The position numbers and the translations under genes were made by a program. A model generated the notes under the pieces. The model searched no databases. It saw only the letters and a program-made list of their open reading frames with translations, and was not told the origin of the DNA. This document shows, piece by piece, positions 1 through 8,110 of a stretch of 64,000 nt of DNA. The DNA is from Cristatella mucedo (lineage: Eukaryota; Bryozoa; Phylactolaemata; Cristatellidae): contig WPIO01000102.1 of NCBI GenBank assembly GCA_009760855.2, positions 432,001 through 496,000 on the forward strand, in the 5' to 3' direction. Positions within the stretch are counted from its first letter, which is position 1. Every line of letters starts with the position of its first letter.

Positions 1-844
1 TAATTCTAAAACCAACAATATCAAATATCTGCTCAAAAACAATCTTCTTGTTTACTATTTTTTTCCAAATGGAATAAGGAGTTTTAATGCGACTGTAGAC
101 CTCTGCATGAATGTTGCTTGAGCCGCAAAGATCTTTAAATTCTTGCACAATACTCTCAATGGCATTGGTGGTTTTGGTGCCAAGATTTAAATTCTGTAAA
201 ATAACTTCAATACGCTTTAATACAGAATTTCTTGCTCTGGCATTAATTGCCGCAAAGGCCGTATCTTGCAGCTCGTCTTTCAATCCATACATACCAACTC
301 TCTCTGCCAATGGGGCATATATTTCTATTGTTTCTATGGCTATTTGACGGATTTTATATCGCGATTGAAATTGTAAAGTACGCATATTATGCAGCCTATC
401 GCACAGCTTTACTATCAAAACTCTAATGTCTCTTGAAAGGGCAATAAATAGCTTTCTAAAATTTTCTGCCTGCTTAAACTGATAAGGCTGAAATTGAATT
501 TTATCCAACTTAGTTACTCCATCAACCAAATCTGCAATATTCTGCGAAAAATGCTCCACAACCATCTCCAAAGTCACAGGCGTGTCTTCCACTATATCAT
601 GCAACAATGCAGTAATGATGGTTTCGTCGTCTAAATTCATGTCAATCACATAGCCCGCAACAGCTATGGGATGGGTGTAATATGGCTCATTCGATTTTCT
701 AAAATGCTTACCATGATGATCGATACACCAATCGTATGCCTTGGTAAGCAAAGATACGTTGCAATTTTTGTTATATTTTTGCACTCTTTCAATAATATCT
801 GATGCCGTTGGAACCAACACAACTTGAGCCACTTCATCTGTCAT
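1..844 (-). CDS. spoT: RelA/SpoT family (p)ppGpp synthetase/hydrolase, 5' part (runs off the left edge)
   Basis: This is the N-terminal 281 residues of a RelA/SpoT homologue; the rest lies left of the window. Family role: hydrolysis and synthesis of the alarmone (p)ppGpp in the cytoplasm. The HD hydrolase domain is readable with its hallmark residues: YYTHPIAVA, ALLHDIVEDT (the HD pair), GVTKLDKI, AENFRKL and KLCDRLHNMRTL. The synthetase region starts at the very edge (YSRIKTPYSIWKK). Start chosen at 842-844 (MTDEVAQVVL), which puts the HD domain at the usual distance from the N-terminus. No SD sequence precedes it. With an intact HD site and the beginning of a synthetase domain it is probably bifunctional, but the synthetase active site cannot be checked here. 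Confidence 0.93.
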   Translation of the reverse strand, partial: MTDEVAQVVLVPTASDIIERVQKYNKNCNVSLLTKAYDWCIDHHGKHFRKSNEPYYTHPIAVAGYVIDMNLDDETIITALLHDIVEDTPVTLEMVVEHFSQNIADLVDGVTKLDKIQFQPYQFKQAENFRKLFIALSRDIRVLIVKLCDRLHNMRTLQFQSRYKIRQIAIETIEIYAPLAERVGMYGLKDELQDTAFAAINARARNSVLKRIEVILQNLNLGTKTTNAIESIVQEFKDLCGSSNIHAEVYSRIKTPYSIWKKIVNKKIVFEQIFDIVGFRI

Positions 845-897
845 AAAATAATAAGATAAAGTAAATCAATTAAAGACAGAATATGCCATAAAATTTA

Positions 898-2214
898 CTA
901 ATTCATGCAATTATCATTCTGCGCAATGTCAGACTTTTGACACAAAAAATTATCAGAGACCGAATCGCTAAAATTATTTAAAATGATTGCTGATTTTTGA
1001 CTATAGGTGTAAACATTTTTATCGCAAACTTCAGCATCATTGTTATCGCAATTGACGACTTTAGATTTCGCAACTTCAGCGACAGTATTGTGCATTTTGC
1101 TTTCATTGCTATCGCCACTGCCAGATATCACATCGCCGCTAGAACTTGCTTCAGAGCTGGAATTAGTACCATCGCCACCAGGGCTGGTTTTTGCACCACC
1201 AACGGAGGCCGCAATAGATTTTGTAATTGTTTGGTTTATTTTTGTCATAACTGCAGAAATAGCAACATCTATCGCATAAGCAAAACTAACCTCATCGGCA
1301 CTGCCGTGACTTTTAATTGAAATTCCATTTAGCCCCACAAACATAGCACCATTGTATTTTTTAGAGTCTATTTTTTTCATATGTCTGCGCAACTCTCCGC
1401 CACTAAACAGATAGCCCAATTTAGAAAAAATAGTACTACTATAAGCATCTTTTAAAATGCTTTTTGTTAATTTGGCAACAGCGGACATGCTTTTTATCAT
1501 GATGTTTCCAGAAAAACCATCTGCAACCACCACATTCGCAGTGCCATTTAAAACAGCATCAGGCTCTACATATCCAATAAATTGAGAGCCAATGGAGCTG
1601 GCTTTAATAATCTCTACTGCTCCCTTAATTTCATCTCTGCCCTTCATTTCTTCTTCTCCTATATTTAACAGAGCAATGGTTGGACGGGCAACGCCAATAG
1701 CGGCCGAAAAAAAAGCACTTCCCATTAGCGCAAATTGAAAAAGCTGATTAGCGTCACAAACCACATTGGCACCCATATCTAACATTACGCAGGGCATGGC
1801 GGATTTAGATGGAATAAAAGAGCAAATAGCTGGACGGTCAATACCTGGCAAAACTCTAAGAAAAACTTTAGATATCGCCATAAGAGCCCCAGTATTACCA
1901 GCAGAAACTGAAGCATCGGCTTCTGCATTGGCCACCGCCAACACTGCCATACCCATGCTAGTTTTTTTACTTTTTCTTAAAGCTGATGATGGTTTTTCGT
2001 TGTTTGCGATAAATTCTTCCGTATGAATAAAGGTTATATTAGGTGAATTGAATGGAAAATCTGGCACCTTTCTTTGTGCCAAATGAAGATCACCAAAAAG
2101 CACAAAATTCACAGAACCGCGATGTCTTGCTATTGCTATTTTAACAGCCCCCAAGGAAGAAACAAGTGGAAAATCGCCGCCCATTAAGTCGACAGCAATC
2201 CGTATATTAACCAT
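898..2214 (-). CDS. plsX: Phosphate acyltransferase PlsX with a long extra C-terminus
   Basis: PlsX converts acyl-ACP and phosphate to acyl-phosphate, the first committed step of phospholipid synthesis in most bacteria. The N-terminus (RIAVDLMGGDFPL), SAGNTGALMA, MLDMGANVVC and the region with NIGEEEMKG and ADGFSGNIMIK are typical. I use the start at 2214 (MVNIRIAVD). An upstream ATG at 2233-2235 would add seven residues and abut the tRNA-Cys gene. The catalytic core ends near residue 335. About 100 further residues follow, rich in Ser, Gly, Asn and Asp (GGDGTNSSSEASSS and similar), with no counterpart in ordinary PlsX of about 340 residues. The usual neighbours rpmF and fabH are absent; the RelA/SpoT gene follows on the same strand. 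Confidence 0.93.
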   Translation of the reverse strand: MVNIRIAVDLMGGDFPLVSSLGAVKIAIARHRGSVNFVLFGDLHLAQRKVPDFPFNSPNITFIHTEEFIANNEKPSSALRKSKKTSMGMAVLAVANAEADASVSAGNTGALMAISKVFLRVLPGIDRPAICSFIPSKSAMPCVMLDMGANVVCDANQLFQFALMGSAFFSAAIGVARPTIALLNIGEEEMKGRDEIKGAVEIIKASSIGSQFIGYVEPDAVLNGTANVVVADGFSGNIMIKSMSAVAKLTKSILKDAYSSTIFSKLGYLFSGGELRRHMKKIDSKKYNGAMFVGLNGISIKSHGSADEVSFAYAIDVAISAVMTKINQTITKSIAASVGGAKTSPGGDGTNSSSEASSSGDVISGSGDSNESKMHNTVAEVAKSKVVNCDNNDAEVCDKNVYTYSQKSAIILNNFSDSVSDNFLCQKSDIAQNDNCMN

Positions 2215-2236
2215 CCAAAAAATAAATAAATCCATG

Positions 2237-2310
2237 AGGCCAAGGTGGGATTCGAACCCACGAATCGAGGATTTGCAATCCTCTGCATTAGACCACTTTG
2301 CTACTCAGCC
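2237..2310 (-). tRNA. tRNA-Cys (GCA)
   Basis: A full cloverleaf reads on the minus strand: acceptor GGCTGAG/CTTGGCC (with G-T pairs), D-loop segment AGCAAAGTGG, anticodon stem GAGGA/TCCTC around loop TTGCAAA giving anticodon GCA, T-arm GTGGGTTCGAATCCCAC, discriminator T. No CCA is encoded. The gene lies immediately upstream of plsX. Confidence 0.96.
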
Positions 2311-2463
2311 AGAACACAAAACTAAGCAAATATTCAGCTTATATTTTAAAAGTCAATGCTAATCATTCTTATATTTTTTTACTTAAAATGGATAAAAATA
2401 AAAATTTTACACAACAAAATAAAACCAAAAGAACTACGACATAAAAAAAAATATCAATAAATA

Positions 2464-2492
2464 TTGTAAAATTAGAATTAATATTCTATAAT
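2464..2492 (+). promoter_or_regulatory. Promoter of the first family-member gene
   Basis: TTGTAA (2464-2469) and a perfect TATAAT (2487-2492) are separated by 17 bp, fitting a sigma70 promoter. The same arrangement, inside the 19-base string AATAAATATTGTAAAATTA and neighbouring bases, precedes the paralogue at 3676 at almost the same distance from the start codon (77 versus 75 bases). Conservation between the copies is the main support. Confidence 0.6.
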
Positions 2493-2532
2493 TGAATTAT
2501 GTTATCAATTTTAATTAAAATTATCTGCATAT

Positions 2533-3549
2533 ATGCATATTCCACCTGCAAATGCAGATGCAAATACAGAGCTTAAAAGCTCAGCCACATTAATGCTTTG
2601 TCCTTCAAGTATATATACATCTGAAGCAGATATCCTTACTACGCTTAAAAGCAATGCTGAGAAATTTGAAAAAAATCATCCCACAATGCAAATGGATGTT
2701 GCTGTGCTGCATTACGATAATGAGCCTTCAGATATAGCCTATCTTGGCAAAGATGGCCAAGAAAAGCGTGACGGCGAGGAGGGTTCGGCGAGGAGTAGCG
2801 ATTCTGTTGTTAGTTTTATTTCAGATTGGCAAAAACAGACCAACCAATCACCAAAAGAACGTAGATGCATTATAACGCTTATGCCAAATACAAATACACA
2901 AATCGTGAACAGCAGCATATATACCGCAACAGCAAAAGCAACTCAAGATCGTTTTCCATGTTTAATGTTAACACCTGATAATGTATTTGTTTTAGATTTT
3001 GTTCCCAACAGACAAACAGCCAGGCTTTGTAAACAACTCAAAGAAAAAATTAGAGGAATTGTTGATGTGTTTTCTCCAATATACTGCGCTCGAAAAAATG
3101 TGTTTTCTCCAATATGCTGCGTTCAATATGTTGCAATGCCAGTCAGAGGTCATGCATACAAATTCAAACAAGATCCTAGTGCTAATCACCAAAAATCACA
3201 TCTTGATGATGCATTTATATTGGCGGAAGTTAAAGGTTCTTTTTTGCAAGAAGCGTTGGGCGATATTCAACACTCTCGCCTCCACTACGATAGTAAGGAT
3301 TATTTTGAACAATACATTGATTGGAAATGTTTAAATGACGCGTGCCCAAATATTGTTTGTAAGTTATTTGCAGATCATGGCAGGCCCGTCACTCAAGCAT
3401 ACATCGAAGATTTATGCACAATGGAGGAAATTGACCATAAGAAGATAACAGCCATATACCAACAACCACAGCAGGAACCAACAGATACTTTTGAGGCTAC
3501 ATTATTAAAAAATAAAAAAGAACAAACCATTGCTGGCCTCACTTTGTGA
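2533..3549 (+). CDS. Protein of unknown function, paralogous family member 1 (338 aa)
   Basis: I do not recognise this protein. It is a clear paralogue of the next gene (3676-4659) and a distant one of 27.0-28.2 kb. Shared landmarks in order: MDVAVLHYDNEP; ISDWQKQTNQSPKERRCIITL; CLMLTPDNVFVLDFVP; LKEKIRGIVDVF; and a C-terminal block IDWKCLNDACPNIVCKL followed by an Ile-Asp about 25 residues later. There is no signal peptide or membrane segment. Residues near 180-200 carry an 11-residue tandem duplication (VFSPIYC / VFSPICC). The N-terminal 20 residues look flexible. No SD is seen; the start is the first ATG after a good promoter. The mix of orphan status, tandem paralogy and relics resembles effector-type genes of intracellular bacteria, but function is not inferred. 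Confidence 0.75.
   Translation: MHIPPANADANTELKSSATLMLCPSSIYTSEADILTTLKSNAEKFEKNHPTMQMDVAVLHYDNEPSDIAYLGKDGQEKRDGEEGSARSSDSVVSFISDWQKQTNQSPKERRCIITLMPNTNTQIVNSSIYTATAKATQDRFPCLMLTPDNVFVLDFVPNRQTARLCKQLKEKIRGIVDVFSPIYCARKNVFSPICCVQYVAMPVRGHAYKFKQDPSANHQKSHLDDAFILAEVKGSFLQEALGDIQHSRLHYDSKDYFEQYIDWKCLNDACPNIVCKLFADHGRPVTQAYIEDLCTMEEIDHKKITAIYQQPQQEPTDTFEATLLKNKKEQTIAGLTL
3067..3132 (+). repeat. 33-bp in-frame tandem duplication inside family member 1
   Basis: The string GTGTTTTCTCCAATAT(A/G)CTGCG begins at 3067 and again at 3100. The second unit is diverged after about 22 bases. The duplication is in frame and produces VFSPIYCARKN followed by VFSPICCVQYV. The paralogue at 3676 lacks it (single VFLSTSILCG region), so it probably arose after the genes split. 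Confidence 0.75.
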
Positions 3550-3608
3550 TAAAAACACAATAATACCCACAATTTATACAGATTGCATAAAAAAATTATA
3601 AATAAATA

Positions 3609-3636
3609 TTGTAAAATTAAAGATAATATCTATAAT
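3609..3636 (+). promoter_or_regulatory. Promoter of the second family-member gene
   Basis: TTGTAA (3609-3614) and TATAAT (3631-3636), 16 bp apart, sit in a segment alignable with the promoter at 2464-2492, including the flanking AATAAATATTGTAAAATTA. It suggests that each paralogue has its own promoter and that the promoter was duplicated with the gene. Confidence 0.6.
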
Positions 3637-3675
3637 TAATTGATATATATATGATTAGTTTTAATTATAATATAT

Positions 3676-4659
3676 ATGCAATCTGTAGGCACAATATCAC
3701 AAACACCAACTGCAACACTGCCGTACCATTTACACGCTGATAGCTTTGCGCAAAATATCTCTGCTTATTTGCAACACTACAAAGCAAAATGGGCAAAAAG
3801 CCATCCAGAAATATCAATGGATTATGTTGTTTTATATTATGGCAACAGACCTCTAATTACAGACAGTCCTTTTTATGAAGCAAGCAATGCAAGATGGAAT
3901 GAAGATATAGTACAGTTTGCTGTAAATTGGCAAAAACAACCCAATCCATCCAATAAAGAACGTAGATGCATTATGGTACTTCTGCCAAATATGGATAGGC
4001 AGACTTTGGAAAATGGCGAATACCCCAAATTTTTTACTAAAGAAACATATAATCATGTATCATTTTGCGTTTTAACACCTTCTTATGCATTTGTTATAGA
4101 TTTTTTGCCGCAAGAACCATTGCTATTGAAGCTTTATGAGCATCTTAATAGAAGACTTTGTGGGATTGTGAGTGTATTTTTATCGACAAGCATTCTATGT
4201 GGCATAACAAGTTATACTGTAGGGAGGTTTAACTTTGCCAAACAAAGCTCTCTGATTGGCTATCAAGAATTGCAATTGAAAGATGCATTGGATTTAGCCA
4301 CAGTGCCTGAAAGTGTTTTAAAACAAGCGATAAGCAATGATGACGATTCACATGAATATATAACACCTACATATATCAAAAAATATTTTAAGTATAAAAT
4401 TGATTGGAAAAAGTTGCATGAAATGAAGCCAAATATTGTTGCTAAATTACTTGCAAATTCTCAAAGTGCACAATACGTTCAATCTCTATGTGAAATAGAA
4501 GGGATAGATTATAAAACAATAAAATCTACACCCATGCCATCCAAGAATTATCCAGAAGATAACTGGGAAGGGAAAATCTCACAAATATTAATTTTTTTTT
4601 CGTTAATCACGGATGATTTTTTTATTAATATTTGGTCAAAAGCAACATTACTGACATAA
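3676..4659 (+). CDS. Protein of unknown function, paralogous family member 2 (327 aa)
   Basis: Not recognised outside this window. Side by side with the 2533 gene it shows the same order of blocks: SHPEISMDYVVLYYGNRP; VNWQKQPNPSNKERRCIMVL; CVLTPSYAFVIDFLP; LNRRLCGIVSVF; SILCGITSYTVGRF; and IDWKKLHEMKPNIVAKLLANS ending in EGIDYKTI. It has no signal peptide. The last 25 residues after NWEGKIS are hydrophobic (ILIFFSLITDDFFINIW) and come from a stretch with a long T run, so they may be a frameshifted tail rather than an ancestral end. The gene starts 126 bases after its paralogue and has its own promoter copy. A soluble host-directed protein is possible, but this is speculation. Confidence 0.73.
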   Translation: MQSVGTISQTPTATLPYHLHADSFAQNISAYLQHYKAKWAKSHPEISMDYVVLYYGNRPLITDSPFYEASNARWNEDIVQFAVNWQKQPNPSNKERRCIMVLLPNMDRQTLENGEYPKFFTKETYNHVSFCVLTPSYAFVIDFLPQEPLLLKLYEHLNRRLCGIVSVFLSTSILCGITSYTVGRFNFAKQSSLIGYQELQLKDALDLATVPESVLKQAISNDDDSHEYITPTYIKKYFKYKIDWKKLHEMKPNIVAKLLANSQSAQYVQSLCEIEGIDYKTIKSTPMPSKNYPEDNWEGKISQILIFFSLITDDFFINIWSKATLLT

Positions 4660-4794
4660 TGTATGGCCACTTGCAGTAAAGAAAATTTCTATGAATAAAT
4701 TGTAATTGAAGAATAAAGTAAACTTTCTTTAATTGATTGCATATTGCAGTTTAAATTATTTTGACGCACGCATGATCCATATATCAAACAATGT

Positions 4795-4845
4795 CATTTG
4801 TTCAAATTTTAAACAAGATCCCAGTGATTAAAAATTACATAAAAG
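4795..4845 (+). pseudogene. Small relic resembling the middle of family member 1
   Basis: The segment around AAATTTTAAACAAGATCCC (about 4803-4821), continuing to AAAATTACAT near 4838, matches about 3158-3202 of the 2533 gene (AAATTCAAACAAGATCCTAG to AAAATCACAT) with few changes and a short deletion. It contains stops and has no open frame. It looks like the remains of a third tandem copy between the pair and lepA. The match is short, so a chance resemblance is not excluded. Confidence 0.4.
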
Positions 4846-4943
4846 CTCAAGATAAATATAATTTAATATTCATAATTATAATTTATTACACTTAAGATAT
4901 TAAGCTTGAAAAATTTATCTCTTGCAAACTAATTTTATCATCC

Positions 4944-4982
4944 AAAGGAGAGAAGGTGAATTGTCGAAACAAGATATCTTGA
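4944..4982 (+). promoter_or_regulatory. lepA leader: strong Shine-Dalgarno with an 8-codon reading frame
   Basis: AAAGGAG (4944-4950) is the only good SD sequence noticed in the window. It is followed at the right spacing by GTG at 4956, which opens a frame of eight codons ending in TGA at 4980-4982 (MNCRNKIS). The lepA start codon lies 25 bases further on in another frame and has no SD of its own. The leader frame could feed ribosomes to lepA by re-initiation, or act as a translation-rate sensor. No function is proven by sequence alone. Confidence 0.4.
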
Positions 4983-5007
4983 CCACAAAATAACCATCAT
5001 AATAATT

Positions 5008-6810
5008 ATGAGCATTCCTGTTGAGTTAATTAGAAATTTTTCCATTATTGCTCACATAGATCACGGAAAAAGCACCATATCTGACAGAATAATTGAAATT
5101 TGCAGAGGACTCGATTCTCGCGAGATGCAATCTCAAGTGCTAGATTCCATGGATCTTGAACGCGAGCGCGGCATTACAATAAAGTCTCAAACTGTTAGGC
5201 TAAATTACACCTTTGAGGGCAAAGAATATGTTTTAAACCTTATGGATACACCTGGTCACGTGGATTTTTCCTACGAGGTTAGCAGATGTCTTGCGGCCTG
5301 CGAGGGCTCTGTTTTATTGGTTGACGCAACACAAGGGGTAGAGGCGCAAACCCTTGCCAATGCCTATAAGGCCATAGATCAAGACAATATTATAATTCCA
5401 ATATTAAATAAAATTGACCTGCCCTCTTCCGATGTTGATGGCTGCAAGCTACAGATAGAGGAAGTGATAGGCCTGAGCACGGATAATATCATTTTAACTA
5501 GCGGAAAAACTGGAGCCGGCGTGGAGCAAATGATTCAAGAAATAATAAAAACCATCCCCCATCCAAGAGGCACTGCGGAAAGACCGGCAAAGGCATTAAT
5601 TGTGGATGCTTGGTATGATGTGTATTTAGGCGTTGTGATGCTTGTTAGAATGATAGATGGCAGACTTAGTAAAAACGACACCATTAAAACTTTATCTAAC
5701 AGCAATGTTTATACTATAGAAAAAATTGGTATCTTTACTCCAAAAAAAGTCGATGTCAATTATTTAGGTGCTGGCGAAGTTGGCTTTATCTGTGCTAATA
5801 TTAAACATACAAAAGATGTGAATATTGGAGACACAATTGTTCTGGAAAAAGACATAATCTCAACCATTATGCCTGGATTTAAAAAGGTTCAACCAGTGGT
5901 GTTTTGTGGGCTATATCCAACAGAAAGCCCAGACTATAATTTACTAAAAGATGCGCTGGAAAAACTGTGCCTGAATGATTCAAGTATAACCTATGAATAT
6001 GAAAGCTCGGCAGCTTTGGGCTTCGGCTTTAGATGTGGGTTTTTGGGGTTACTCCACATGGACGTTTCTCAGGAAAGATTGGAAAGGGAGTTTGATTTAG
6101 ATCTTGTAACCACAGCCCCAGGAGTTGTATATAAAATTAACTTGCGCAACGGCGAAACAAAAATGATTCACAATCCTGCAGAATTTATGGATCCAGTATA
6201 CATTCAATCCATAGAAGAGCCAATTGCAAAATTAACGGTAATTATGCCAGAATCATACATTGGAGATGTAATATCTTTATGTGTTGATAAGCGCGGAATT
6301 CAAAAAGAAATGAACTGTAACAACACCGGGAGAGTCATTCTAACTTACCATATTCCTTTGGCGGAAATTATTTTCGATTTTCACGACAAAATAAAATCAA
6401 TCTCTAGAGGCTATGCAAGTTTTGAGTGGGAAATTATTGGATACGAAGAAAGCGATGTAGTAAAAGTTACAATATTGGTGAACGGAGATCCGCTGGATAC
6501 ATTATCGATGATGACACATAAAAGCAGAGCAGAAACCAGGGGAAGATCGTTATGTTTAAAATTAAAAGAAGCGATAGATCGGCAGCTATTTCCGGTACCA
6601 ATTCAGGCAGCAATAGGTGGAAAAATAATTGCCAGAGAAACCATTCCAGCTATGAGAAAAGACGTAACAGCAAAATGCTACGGCGGAGATATTTCCAGAA
6701 AAAAGAAGCTTCTAGATAAGCAAAAAAAGGGTAAAAAAAGAATGAAAATGCTTGGCTCAGTTGCCATCCCGCAGGAAGCTTTTTTGGCCGTGCTAAAAGT
6801 TGATGACTAG
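5008..6810 (+). CDS. lepA: Elongation factor 4 (LepA), translational GTPase
   Basis: LepA is a ribosome-associated GTPase, implicated in back-translocation and in 30S maturation. The 600 residues match the usual length. G1 is AHIDHGKST (residues 15-23), the switch region has ERERGITIKSQTV, G3 is DTPGHVDF and G4 is NKIDLP. The EF-G-like domains follow (AALGFGFRCGFLGLLHMDV), then the LepA-specific C-terminal domain with [24 protein letters not shown] and [17 protein letters not shown], which confirms LepA rather than EF-G. The start at 5008 gives MSIPVELIRNFSIIAHIDHG, the standard N-terminus. There is no SD directly upstream; see the leader entry. Confidence 0.97.
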   Translation: MSIPVELIRNFSIIAHIDHGKSTISDRIIEICRGLDSREMQSQVLDSMDLERERGITIKSQTVRLNYTFEGKEYVLNLMDTPGHVDFSYEVSRCLAACEGSVLLVDATQGVEAQTLANAYKAIDQDNIIIPILNKIDLPSSDVDGCKLQIEEVIGLSTDNIILTSGKTGAGVEQMIQEIIKTIPHPRGTAERPAKALIVDAWYDVYLGVVMLVRMIDGRLSKNDTIKTLSNSNVYTIEKIGIFTPKKVDVNYLGAGEVGFICANIKHTKDVNIGDTIVLEKDIISTIMPGFKKVQPVVFCGLYPTESPDYNLLKDALEKLCLNDSSITYEYESSAALGFGFRCGFLGLLHMDVSQERLEREFDLDLVTTAPGVVYKINLRNGETKMIHNPAEFMDPVYIQSIEEPIAKLTVIMPESYIGDVISLCVDKRGIQKEMNCNNTGRVILTYHIPLAEIIFDFHDKIKSISRGYASFEWEIIGYEESDVVKVTILVNGDPLDTLSMMTHKSRAETRGRSLCLKLKEAIDRQLFPVPIQAAIGGKIIARETIPAMRKDVTAKCYGGDISRKKKLLDKQKKGKKRMKMLGSVAIPQEAFLAVLKVDD

Positions 6811-6850
6811 AAGTTAAAAAGAATAAAAAACCCAACAGCCCACCATCCCA

Positions 6851-7107
6851 TAGAAAGATCTTATCTTATTAAAAGCTGGTGATTATAAGAAGCTATTTCC
6901 GGTACCAATTCAGGCAGCAATAGGTGGAAAAATAATTGCCAGAGAAACCATTCCAGCTATAAGAAAAGACGTAACAGCAAAATGCTACGGCGGATATATT
7001 TCCAGAAAAAAGAACTTCTAGATAAACAAAAAAAGGGTAAAAAAAGAATGAAAATGTTTAGCTCAGTTGCCATCCCGCAGGAAGCGTTTACTATCGTGAT
7101 AAATTAA
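6851..7107 (+). pseudogene. Decayed duplicate of the lepA 3' end
   Basis: From 6891 (AGCTATTTCCGGTACC) to about 7095 the sequence repeats lepA 6584-6790 almost base for base, at an offset of 307. After a one-base deletion (AAGAAGCTTCTAG to AAGAACTTCTAG) the offset becomes 306 and the frame is lost. Weaker similarity extends back to about 6851. It encodes only the C-terminal domain tail and has no start. It is a tandem partial duplication now decaying; several substitutions such as ATGAGA to ATAAGA show it is not brand new. Confidence 0.9.
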
Positions 7108-8110
7108 GAGCCAAAAATTGAGTAATATATCGGCATTTTCTTTTCAGATCAAACACCATCCATACGAACACAAAAGATTAAAAACAGATCAGATAACGCA
7201 TACATAAAGCCGACATAAAGCCGATAGCAACGCAACAAAGCAATTTAACTTTGCACCTAAGCCATAATATTATTATCATATAAATTTCAATATTTGATAA
7301 ATTTATGCGCCGAAAATTCCAACATCCCGCCCAACCAACTAAGTCATCATACGATATTTTTCGTCAGCCAGCATCGACATAAACAATCAAAACATAAAAT
7401 ATTGATGCGATAAATTCATAACAAACGACACCATGAAAACTAAAAATTATTACCATTTCTACGTCAGCAATAGCTACACAAAGTGCCCCAAAGTCCTATT
7501 GGGAAAAATTTTTTTCACTTGTTGTCTTGCTTGCAAAATTAGTATTACTTTTTTAATTGATATATAATGGAAAAAATAAAAAATTACAACATAACACACA
7601 ACGAAACCAAGCCATAAAACTCAAAAATTAACTTATTTAGCCAACATCAAGCACTAAAACAACATGAGGGCATCTTTATTGTTGCAAATCGTAACATTGC
7701 TTTTGGATGACTGATGATATATATAAATAAAACTAAATATTGCTCAAATCAATTACAATCCTTACGGCATAACATAGCGACCAAAACCAACAATCATCAA
7801 AATCAAGCACTATCTTGAATGCGAAATAAGCAATATAATCTTTTTTACATTTTCCAAGAATAATAGGCCAAAAAAGCAACAATTATCAGATAACACCAAG
7901 CATCGTTTATCGATATAAAAATATACTCGCTTGTTGTAGGCTATTGATGGCGCTGAAAAACAAAAAACCTCAACCTTAAGTTAATATTACTAAAGCTAAT
8001 AATTGTGGCGATTGGCGGTATGGGTTATTTTTGGAAAGTACAATAAAGAAATATGATACTGTTTTCACGTACCAACATAAATAAATAAGAATCTTCCAAA
8101 GAAAAAACAT
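7108..8110. other. Non-coding spacer of about 1 kb
   Basis: No frame on either strand shows a recognisable protein or a convincing length. It is AT-rich with A runs. A short direct repeat ACATAAAGCCG occurs twice near 7200-7220. It may be decayed coding sequence between lepA and the minus-strand gene, but I can identify nothing in it. Confidence 0.5.

Noticed and set aside
2533-4659. Family members as YopJ- or Ulp1-like (CE clan) cysteine enzymes, because a CG-containing helix follows an Asp-containing strand in the 3676 protein
   Set aside because: The required His and Cys are not conserved among the three members, so the resemblance is too weak to claim.
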